A stretch of DNA of 64,000 nucleotides from NCBI GenBank assembly GCA_937139155.1, contig CAKZPI010000029.1:1-64000 (forward strand), read 5' to 3'. The position numbers and the translations under genes were made by a program. This DNA is from an uncultured Flavobacteriales bacterium. Its GTDB lineage: Bacteria > Bacteroidota > Bacteroidia > Flavobacteriales > JBLHRE01. Positions 32,658 through 40,153 of this stretch are shown here, in pieces. Below the pieces are notes generated by a model, which searched no databases, was not told where the DNA came from, and saw only the letters and a program-made list of their open reading frames with translations. The stretch's first letter is position 1; every line of letters starts with the position of its first letter.

Positions 32658-34139
32658 TTATTGCTTTACCCATTTAATCAGAGCTCTTCCTTTTTCTTCA
32701 CCAATTTCAATGAGGTAAAACCCTGGAGATAGATCTTCAGAAACATCAAGGGGCATTCCGGGTTCTGCCATTCCACTGCCTACCAATTGTCCTTGGCTTG
32801 AATAAATTTTATAGGCTTGCGAAGAGGTTAAGCCTTGAATTGTGGGTGAGTTTATGCCCGGATTTGGAAAAGCTTGAAGTTCTTCAGGACTCTCAGGGCC
32901 ACTCAAACTCAAACTTCCATCACGGTAAACCTGATAATGAATTAAATCTGCTTTTTCATGCATGCTGCCTTTGGTTATTTGCGCCAAGACCTGAATGCTG
33001 CTGTCTTGTGCCCACCAAACTTCAAAGGGAACTAGTCCGCGGTACCCGTTTGGTGCCTTTAGGCATATATCCCAGGTTTTTTGCCCTTGAGCATCATACT
33101 TCAAAGCCCGTGAATAGGTTTCTGGGTCTGATTGCCTTGGGAGGGACCAATCGCCAATGAAGTATAGAGAAGAATCGCTTCCCCTCAAAGCATGAAAAGT
33201 GTTGAATTGTCCCATTCCGGTATTGGCTGGGTAAACACAATTACCAGTTAGCGGAATGTCAATCGGAGGGTGAAGCTGCTCAAAACTCCAGTTTAGGCAG
33301 AGGTAGGCAAAATGCTGTTTGCCGCGAATTCCGAATTCAATGCCATTAGGCCCCGATTTTAAGTCGTCTGAAAAGCTGATGTACCATGGGTCATTGGGTA
33401 GGTTTAGCGAGTCCAATACCAAGTATCCATCAAAAAATAAATTGGGGGTAAACTTAAGAACAACCAAGGCCGGTACTGCTCCTTGTGGGGCGTCGCGCCA
33501 ACCCAAGGCGAACCAGCTACCGTTGTTAGGGTTTTGCACGATATGGTACTCCTGCACAAAATTTATTCCAGGTAGGGTGATTGTATCTCTTGGTATGGCT
33601 TGTGCCCAATTCGTGCTAAGCTCCATTAAATACATCTGGTCATTGGCACCTGGCCAGAGCTGAAACACTGAGTCAGGGGAGACGAAAAATAGGCTTTGAT
33701 CTGTAAAAGGATTCAAAATACCTACGGCACCTAAATCACTTGGGCAGTTTTGTTGTTGCAAACCTGTCAAACCGGTGTAAAGGAAATCTGAGGACCGCCG
33801 ATACATGAAGGCCAGCAAACTGTCTTCATAAAGCAATGCCTGGGCAAAGGTATGGGTGTCAAGAGCTTCACAATAATTTAGATTTTGGGTGATTTTATCA
33901 AATTCAAAAAAGCCTCCCCAGGGTGAGGGCATATTATCGATGGTTGATATTCTGGTGGTAACCTGGGTCTGGTTCTGAAAAGACCTGAGGGCGGTTTCTT
34001 TGGTGTTTGGAACTGGGTCAAGGTAAATCTGACCCGAAATTTCGGTTTGCCCCTTTAAAGTTAGGCTGGCCAATAAAAAAAGGATGAAGCAAAAGGAAAG
34101 GTTCCCTTGTACAGGAAGTTGGTTTTGGAAAGGTTTCAT
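32658..34139 (-). CDS. Secreted T9SS cargo protein
   Basis: 493 aa. Signal peptide within residues 1-30 (ending TLKGQ). The body is aromatic- and proline-rich with propeller-like phrases (DSSLYFIGDWSLP) but no known catalytic motif. The last 70 residues (LQAFPNPGINSPTIQG, YKIYSSQGQLVGSG, LSPGFYLIEI) are a T9SS type A sorting domain ending in KWVKQ, like the KWVKR end of the 1354-aa protein. Exported to the surface; role unknown. Confidence 0.85.
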   Translation of the reverse strand: MKPFQNQLPVQGNLSFCFILFLLASLTLKGQTEISGQIYLDPVPNTKETALRSFQNQTQVTTRISTIDNMPSPWGGFFEFDKITQNLNYCEALDTHTFAQALLYEDSLLAFMYRRSSDFLYTGLTGLQQQNCPSDLGAVGILNPFTDQSLFFVSPDSVFQLWPGANDQMYLMELSTNWAQAIPRDTITLPGINFVQEYHIVQNPNNGSWFALGWRDAPQGAVPALVVLKFTPNLFFDGYLVLDSLNLPNDPWYISFSDDLKSGPNGIEFGIRGKQHFAYLCLNWSFEQLHPPIDIPLTGNCVYPANTGMGQFNTFHALRGSDSSLYFIGDWSLPRQSDPETYSRALKYDAQGQKTWDICLKAPNGYRGLVPFEVWWAQDSSIQVLAQITKGSMHEKADLIHYQVYRDGSLSLSGPESPEELQAFPNPGINSPTIQGLTSSQAYKIYSSQGQLVGSGMAEPGMPLDVSEDLSPGFYLIEIGEEKGRALIKWVKQ

Positions 34140-34334
34140 TCGTAAGCGGTTAGATGGGAAAGGTATGGTTTTAAAAATGAATGCTTCAGTGTAGGCTCCG
34201 CTCCTTTTTGCCTAGATCTTTGATGTTTTCAGGGTTCAATTCCAAAACCGAGCGTCCTCACCAATCAATCTCAGGTTGGGTCATGAAAATTCGCCGCATG
34301 GTAAACCCGCCTTTTTTTCTACATCCCCCCCAGA

Positions 34335-34550
34335 ATGAAACTCATCAAAAACCCATTCTTCCTCATTCTTGCCCTCATTTACCTCTTTCCAGTTCAGTGG
34401 TTTGGGTTCAATGAACGGCCAGTTCGTTTATTTGATGAAGCCACCTATGCCAACAACTCCATTGATTTTTATCAAGAGTTTAGTCCGGCTTTTCAGATTC
34501 GTGACCAGGGAAAGCCCGATAGCCTATCATACTCAATCCTAACGATTTAA
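34335..34550 (+). pseudogene. Truncated ArnT/GT39-like glycosyltransferase N-terminus
   Basis: 71 codons. It has one N-terminal membrane helix (PFFLILALIYLFPVQWFG) and then RPVRLFDEATYANNSIDFY, like the WDE-R-AxNALEM catalytic loop at the start of membrane-bound lipid-linked sugar transferases, with the essential Asp-Glu. It stops after 71 residues instead of about 500. The following 200 bases show no continuation in any frame. Remnant next to a polysaccharide cluster. Confidence 0.6.
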
Positions 34551-34758
34551 TATATAGGTAAATAAGTTTAACCTGAGCCTTTCGAGATAGGCAACCAAGA
34601 TTAGTCAATGGCGCAGATCTGGATTAATCCAAAAGGCATGGTGCAATCAATAGGCATACGTGGTCAGAAAATGCTTTACAGGGTTACCGTAAGACAACGC
34701 TAACTCCTGATTTATTCCTTTCTTTGTCCAGCCCAATCTTGCTGATTTTAAATTCAAT

Positions 34759-36621
34759 ATGAAGAACATCTTAGGCATTTCAGCCTTTTACCACGATAGC
34801 GCTGCAGCCTTGGTTGTGAATGGTGAAATCATTGCTGCCGCTCAGGAAGAACGATTTTCACGTGAAAAACATACCTCTAAGTTTCCGAAGAAGGCTGTTT
34901 CGTACTGCCTTGAAGAGGCCGGACTTACCTTGGATGAACTAGATGCGGTGGTGTTTTATGATAAGCCCCTATTGAAGTTTGAACGACTTCTTCAAACGTA
35001 TTATGCCTTTTCACCCAAAGGTTTACGTTCTTTCCTAAAGGCTATTCCTGTTTGGATCAATGAGAAATTGTTTTTGAAGAAAATGATTCGAGACGGACTG
35101 AAGGAAGTGGAAACCTTTGAGGCCTCTAAGCTCAACCTCCTTTTTCCTGAACATCATTTAAGCCATGCAGCTTCAGCCTTTTTCCCCTCAAACCTCAAAG
35201 AAGCAGCCATTCTCACGGTGGATGGAGTTGGGGAGTGGTGTACGGCGTCCATTGGACTTGGAAAAGGAAATAATATCCAATTCCTTAAGGAAATGGAGTT
35301 CCCGCATTCAGTGGGCCTATTGTATTCTGCTTTTACCTACTACCTGGGCTTCACAGTAAACTCAGGTGAATACAAGCTCATGGGTCTAGCTCCCTATGGA
35401 TTGATTGAGGATGAAGAAACCCAATCCTTTATTCAGAAGATAAAGTCCACCCTCATTGATCTGAAATCAGACGGCTCCATTTGGCTCAACCCCAAGTACT
35501 TTAATTATGCAACGGGGCTTCGAATGGTTCATGATAAGAAATGGGAAGCTTTGTTTGGCTTAAGCCGAAGGAATGAGTCGGATGAAATCCTTCAGTCGCA
35601 TTGCAATTTGGCCTTGGCCATTCAGGAGGTTACCGAGGAAATAGTGCTTGCCATGGCTCGGCATGCCAAAGAGATTACGGGGTCATCGGCCCTTTGCTTG
35701 GCCGGTGGAGTTGCCCTAAACTGTGTTGCAAACGGAAAAATCTTAAGAGCGGGTATCTTCGATAAGGTCTATATCCAGCCTGCCTCAGGAGACGCTGGTG
35801 GAGCCCTGGGCGCAGCCCTCGCAATACACCATATGTACTATCAGGAAGACCGGGTTCTTGGCGAGAGCTATGACCAAATGAAAGGGGCTTATTTAGGTCC
35901 GTCCTTTTCTGAAAAGGAAATTTTAAGCATGGCTCGTAGAGCAAAAGCAAAGTCACACCATCTTCCCTTTGATGAAATTAGTAGAAAGGCCGCATCGCTA
36001 CTGAATGAGGGTAAGGTGGTAGGTTGGTTTCAAGGGCGGATGGAATTCGGTCCCCGAGCCTTAGGTAACCGGAGTATTTTGGGTGACCCCAGCAACCCTG
36101 TTATGCAAAAACACCTCAACCTCAAGATTAAATACAGAGAAGGCTTCCGGCCCTTCGCCCCTTCGGTATTGGCCACTAAGGCTCAAGATTACTTTGAATT
36201 GGATGCCCCATCGCCCTATATGCTTTTGGTTTGTCCGGTTAAGGAAAGTCGAAGAACCCCTAGGCCTGATAATTATGAAGAGATGAATCTTTGGGAAAGG
36301 TTGTACTCTACACGGTCAGATATTCAATCGGTTACCCATCTTGACTATTCTGCAAGGGTTCAAACGGTAAGTCCTGAAACCAATCAGCGCTACCACCAAT
36401 TGATCTCAGATTTTGAAAAGCTATCTGGGGTGGGCTTGGTGGTGAATACCAGCTTCAATGTGCGTGGAGAACCTGTGGTTTGCACCCCCTTTGATGCCTA
36501 CCGATGCTTCATGGCAACTGAAATGGACGCCCTGGTCATAGAGAACTTCCTTTTCCTTAAAGAGGAGCAAGAGGATCATGAAAACCGTGAAAAGTGGCAG
36601 GTAAGTTTTAAACCTGACTGA
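34759..36621 (+). CDS. NodU/CmcH-type carbamoyltransferase
   Basis: 620 aa. N-terminal ILGISAFYHDSAAALVVNGEIIAAAQEERFSREKH is the opening of the NodU family (N-terminal ATP-grasp-like, TsaD-type Kae1 fold with metal-binding His HLSHAASAF), then DGVGEWCTAS and GGVALNCVANGKI. The C-terminal domain (FQGRMEFGPRALGNRSIL) binds carbamoyl phosphate. It transfers a carbamoyl group to a hydroxyl of a sugar or other metabolite. First of a four-gene unit with SGNH-like, DUF5989 and SxtJ genes. Substrate likely a surface polysaccharide or glycolipid (inference). Confidence 0.92.
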   Translation: MKNILGISAFYHDSAAALVVNGEIIAAAQEERFSREKHTSKFPKKAVSYCLEEAGLTLDELDAVVFYDKPLLKFERLLQTYYAFSPKGLRSFLKAIPVWINEKLFLKKMIRDGLKEVETFEASKLNLLFPEHHLSHAASAFFPSNLKEAAILTVDGVGEWCTASIGLGKGNNIQFLKEMEFPHSVGLLYSAFTYYLGFTVNSGEYKLMGLAPYGLIEDEETQSFIQKIKSTLIDLKSDGSIWLNPKYFNYATGLRMVHDKKWEALFGLSRRNESDEILQSHCNLALAIQEVTEEIVLAMARHAKEITGSSALCLAGGVALNCVANGKILRAGIFDKVYIQPASGDAGGALGAALAIHHMYYQEDRVLGESYDQMKGAYLGPSFSEKEILSMARRAKAKSHHLPFDEISRKAASLLNEGKVVGWFQGRMEFGPRALGNRSILGDPSNPVMQKHLNLKIKYREGFRPFAPSVLATKAQDYFELDAPSPYMLLVCPVKESRRTPRPDNYEEMNLWERLYSTRSDIQSVTHLDYSARVQTVSPETNQRYHQLISDFEKLSGVGLVVNTSFNVRGEPVVCTPFDAYRCFMATEMDALVIENFLFLKEEQEDHENREKWQVSFKPD

Positions 36622-36623
36622 AA

Positions 36624-37796
36624 ATGAAAGGATTAAAAAAACACAAGGTTTCCCTGGTAGTATTCGGGTTGGGGCTGGTTGGTTTAGCATTAGGATCTAC
36701 CCTTGAAAAACCCGGACTATTACCACCTACAGCCAGAATGTTCAACTTATTGGGATGGTTTTTCATCGGATTTGGTTTAACCCTTTTTTCCTTCAAAAGA
36801 AACTGGGCGGTTCCGGCAAACGTCTTCCTGTTGGGATCCATGGTTCTTGCCCTAGAGCTTTTTTGTTTTTTCAGCCTTGGAATGCCAGCACGTCCGCATA
36901 AGGTTTACAAAGAGGTTAAGCATCCTGATGGGCACATCCAAAAGGAAATTGGAAACCTCCCCCTGGCAAATACCGAAATTCAAGATGTTAAGGTATTAGG
37001 AGAAGGGGATACCGCCTTTAAAGTGACCTATGAAATTGACCAATACAGCCGGAGAACCACGCCGAAGGTAGATTCAGCTCAAGAATATGCCCTGTTTTTC
37101 GGGTGCTCCATTGCCTTCGGACATGGGGTAGAAAATTTCGAAAACTTGCCTGGGCAATACCAAGCGGTTTGTAATGGGGTTGCTTCCTACAACTATGCGC
37201 ATAGAGGTCAGGGCACCAATCATATGCTCGCCCGACTTCAGCATCATAACCTCAGAGAACAGGTTCGGGAGGAGTCTGGGAAGGCTTTTTATATCTTTTT
37301 TTGGGATCATATTTACCGAGCCATAGGTTCAATGGAACGGTACACAGACTGGCTTTACAATGCGCCTTATTACAAGCTTGAAGATGGAAAACTGGTTCGA
37401 GACGGTTCTTTTCGCTCAGGGCGGAAAGCGGTGTCTTGGTTTTATGAAAAGGTGTTTCAAACTTCGATTGTTCGCTATTTCGAGATAGGGTTTCCTATAG
37501 AGCTGAATGAATCCCATTTTAATCTGATCGCGGAAATGATTTTAGAATCAAAGAAAGCTTACGCCGAGCAGTTTGGAAACGACGAATTTTATATGGTGGT
37601 TCATCCTACCTTTGTACATTACACCCCTGAGGAATTCGAGGCCTTTTTGAAGACGGTAGAATCTAAGGGGATTCAAGTTTTTGATTACAAGAATGTGGTG
37701 GAATACGGCGGAAAATATACGCTTCGGGGCGACCCCCACCCCAGCCCTACTACTTATAAATTGGTGGCAGAAGCCTTATGTAACGATGTAAATTAA
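36624..37796 (+). CDS. SGNH/GDSL-like membrane-anchored esterase or acyltransferase
   Basis: 390 aa. Two to three N-terminal membrane helices (about 8-30, 38-55, 62-85), then an outside domain with the nucleophile motif FFGCSIAFGHGV (GxSxxxG) and the C-terminal GDPHPSPTTYKLVAEAL, giving the Asp-x-x-His of SGNH hydrolases. Proteins of this type follow NodU carbamoyltransferases in many genomes. It probably adds or removes acetyl groups on the same glycan. Starts 2 bases after the NodU stop. Confidence 0.75.
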   Translation: MKGLKKHKVSLVVFGLGLVGLALGSTLEKPGLLPPTARMFNLLGWFFIGFGLTLFSFKRNWAVPANVFLLGSMVLALELFCFFSLGMPARPHKVYKEVKHPDGHIQKEIGNLPLANTEIQDVKVLGEGDTAFKVTYEIDQYSRRTTPKVDSAQEYALFFGCSIAFGHGVENFENLPGQYQAVCNGVASYNYAHRGQGTNHMLARLQHHNLREQVREESGKAFYIFFWDHIYRAIGSMERYTDWLYNAPYYKLEDGKLVRDGSFRSGRKAVSWFYEKVFQTSIVRYFEIGFPIELNESHFNLIAEMILESKKAYAEQFGNDEFYMVVHPTFVHYTPEEFEAFLKTVESKGIQVFDYKNVVEYGGKYTLRGDPHPSPTTYKLVAEALCNDVN

Positions 37797-37800
37797 AACT

Positions 37801-37950
37801 ATGGATGCGTTAAAAGATTTGTGGAAGTTCATGAAGGCTAGGAAGAAGTTCTGGCTGGCTCCCGTCATCATCATCTTACTCTTACTGGGTGTATTGATTG
37901 TTTTTGGAGGATCAAGTGCCTTGGCCCCATTTATTTATTCCATTTTCTAA
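37801..37950 (+). CDS. DUF5989 family small membrane protein
   Basis: 49 aa (MDALKDLWKFMKARKKFWLA, then one membrane helix and a short tail). This matches the DUF5989 family, tiny proteins found between the SGNH-like and SxtJ genes of this type of cluster. It starts 4 bases after the SGNH gene and its TAA shares one base with the next ATG. Likely a subunit of a membrane complex. Confidence 0.85.
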   Translation: MDALKDLWKFMKARKKFWLAPVIIILLLLGVLIVFGGSSALAPFIYSIF

Positions 37951-38312
37951 TGAAAACCACCAACCCAACCAAAACCGTTCTGACCATTGCCACTGGATTT
38001 TTAATCATTGGCCTTTTTACCGGAAACGAGGTGTTTTATAAGATTGCTGCAGGGGTAGGAATTTTAGGATTAATCTCCTCCAAACTTGCCTATTGGATTG
38101 ATTTCCTGTGGATGAAGCTGGCCTGGGTATTGAGTTTAATTGTGCCAAATATTCTTTTGTCCGCGGTATTTTTTCTCGTCCTATTTCCAGTGGCCTTGCT
38201 TTCCCGTTTATTTGGTGAGTCCGACCCTCTTTGGTTGAAAAATCGCCGAGATAGCTTCTTCAAAGAAACCAATAAGACCTTCGACCCAGAGTCTTTTGAA
38301 AACCCTTGGTAA
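37950..38312 (+). CDS. SxtJ-family membrane protein
   Basis: 120 aa with three membrane helices (about 10-25, 30-45 and 55-88) and a polar tail with DPLWLKNRRDSFF and FENPW. Such SxtJ-type proteins accompany NodU carbamoyltransferases and DUF5989. No enzymatic motif. One-base overlap with the previous gene (TAATG). Confidence 0.8.
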   Translation: MKTTNPTKTVLTIATGFLIIGLFTGNEVFYKIAAGVGILGLISSKLAYWIDFLWMKLAWVLSLIVPNILLSAVFFLVLFPVALLSRLFGESDPLWLKNRRDSFFKETNKTFDPESFENPW

Positions 38313-38484
38313 TTATCAATGCCAACTTAAATTCACGCCCCAGAGTTGTTAACCCAAGACTTGATTTTGCCCATTGGTCACTTTACGATAAAGCACCAGG
38401 GAGTTTCCTAAAATTAGTGTCTATCAACCATTATCTTATTTTTATCAAGTCTATTAACCCTGAATGTTTGAAACTTCAAATTAA

Positions 38485-39990
38485 ATGAAGCTATCTCTTC
38501 ACTCACCTTGGATAATCCTCTTTTTTGGGGCCTTCTTTTTTGTTCTTACGGCATGGAAATCAACGGGGTATCATCATGGAGATGAGCAGCATCAAATTCT
38601 TGAATGGGCAGGTTTAAAGCTAGGCTTTAATCAGCCGGAAGATTTGCCTTGGGAGTTTAGGGACCAAATAAGACCTTGTTTACAGCCAACCCTGGCTTAT
38701 ATATTTATCTCAGCCATTACCGCGGTTTCCGGACTTTTACCTTTTGAAGGAGAGGTCTCCCCGTATACCTTGGCCTTTATATTAAGACTGATTACATCAG
38801 GTCTTTCTTTCGGAGTATTGACCTTTCTATTTTTGGTGATGAGAAAAAAGGTTCCTCGTGGAGCCCCCCGAAGCCTGTTTCTTGCTTCCTTCTTCTTTCT
38901 ATGGTTCCTGCCCTATTTATCCGTTCGATTTTCATCTGAAACCTGGGGAGGACTTTTCTTGGCTCTGGCTTTGGCCCTTTTTCTTTGGGAGCGGACATTT
39001 TCCTTGAAGCCCTTTGTTTTTGGATTATTGCTTGCCCTTTCCTTTTTGTTTCGTTACCAAATGGCTCTTTCCATACTTGGCTTCGGATTGTATATTCTCA
39101 TATTCGCTAACTGGCCAATAAAAAAGATGATTCTGGCGAGCCTAGGCTTCATAGGAACAATTTTCCTTGGCTTTATATTAGACAGTTGGTTTTACCAAGA
39201 TCTAGTATTTTCCCCATGGAATTATTTAAATGAGACCATACTCAGTTCTGAAGGTCCAAAATTCGGGTCCTTACCTTGGAATTTCTACCTAATAAACTTC
39301 TTTTACTTTCCTAGTAAGTTTATAGCCTACCCAATAGGCATTTTGACAATTTTCCTTTTGGTTACAAGGCCAAAGTCTTTATTCCTTTGGTTGTTTATCC
39401 CCTTTTTTATTGCCCATTCTTTTGTGCCACATAAAGAACTTAGGTTCATGTTTCCGATGGCCTTTTTAATTCCCCTATTAATTTATGAATCGTATGTAAG
39501 CTTACGCCGATTTGAGCTTCCTTATAGGGGAGCAGTTTTACGCGGACTATCCTTGATCTTCCTTGTACTAAACTTACCCCTACTTATTTTATTCTCTCAA
39601 AAGCCGGCGGGTGTAGGAAGGATGGAAATAACTCAATTTATTCATAATCAACACCAGGAAAAGGAAGTGCACCTTATTTATGCTGACTGGGCAAATCCAT
39701 ACGACCCATGGCATGGGCTAACCACGAATTTCTACCTTCCTGAAGGGATGTCAAGAACCAGGATTAGTAGTGTTTGTGAGGTAAGGCCTTCTTTAATTCA
39801 GCCAAACCGAGTGAATCTTCTTGTTATCCGAAAGTTTCATAAAACCAAAGTAGACTGCGTGGAGAACCTAAACTCCCTTGGCTTCGATTTTAAGGTTCAA
39901 AGCATTCCGGAGTGGATGGAACCTCACTTAAAGCACCACGACCAGTGGCAAAACAACCGTATTTTGGAGCTCTACCAGTATGAAAAATAA
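38485..39990 (+). CDS. GT22/PIG-B-like mannosyltransferase
   Basis: 501 aa with about ten membrane helices. The first loop has HHGDEQHQILEWAG and WEFRDQIRPCLQP, and a later loop VPHKELRFMFP, matching the HPDE, W-E-x-R-D-x-x-R and HKE-RF signatures of the ALG9/ALG12/PIG-B family (GT22). These enzymes move a sugar, usually mannose, from a lipid-linked donor. Comes 172 bases after the SxtJ gene and may serve the same glycan. Confidence 0.8.
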   Translation: MKLSLHSPWIILFFGAFFFVLTAWKSTGYHHGDEQHQILEWAGLKLGFNQPEDLPWEFRDQIRPCLQPTLAYIFISAITAVSGLLPFEGEVSPYTLAFILRLITSGLSFGVLTFLFLVMRKKVPRGAPRSLFLASFFFLWFLPYLSVRFSSETWGGLFLALALALFLWERTFSLKPFVFGLLLALSFLFRYQMALSILGFGLYILIFANWPIKKMILASLGFIGTIFLGFILDSWFYQDLVFSPWNYLNETILSSEGPKFGSLPWNFYLINFFYFPSKFIAYPIGILTIFLLVTRPKSLFLWLFIPFFIAHSFVPHKELRFMFPMAFLIPLLIYESYVSLRRFELPYRGAVLRGLSLIFLVLNLPLLILFSQKPAGVGRMEITQFIHNQHQEKEVHLIYADWANPYDPWHGLTTNFYLPEGMSRTRISSVCEVRPSLIQPNRVNLLVIRKFHKTKVDCVENLNSLGFDFKVQSIPEWMEPHLKHHDQWQNNRILELYQYEK

Positions 39991-40088
39991 TGTCGCATTT
40001 CAGCCCCCCAGTATCAAGAGCCTCTGAATGCGCATGGCTGTCCGCTATTAATTAAAGGAGGCTAAAGTACTCATTTTCAGCACATCTC

Positions 40089-40150
40089 TAGTCACTTGTC
40101 ACTAGTCACCTGTCACCAGTCACTAGTCACTAGTCACTAGTCACTCGTCA
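40089..40150. repeat. AGTCACT tandem repeat (inverted AGTGACT)
   Basis: About eight imperfect AGTCACT/TGTCACC units, the reverse complement of the AGTGACT repeat at 145-171. It lies in the short gap between two convergent genes. Confidence 0.85.
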
Positions 40151-40153
40151 CCC

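Noticed and set aside
38306..38488. 60-codon frame between SxtJ and the mannosyltransferase
   Set aside because: No recognisable features; it only bridges the gap and overlaps both flanking genes at the ends.
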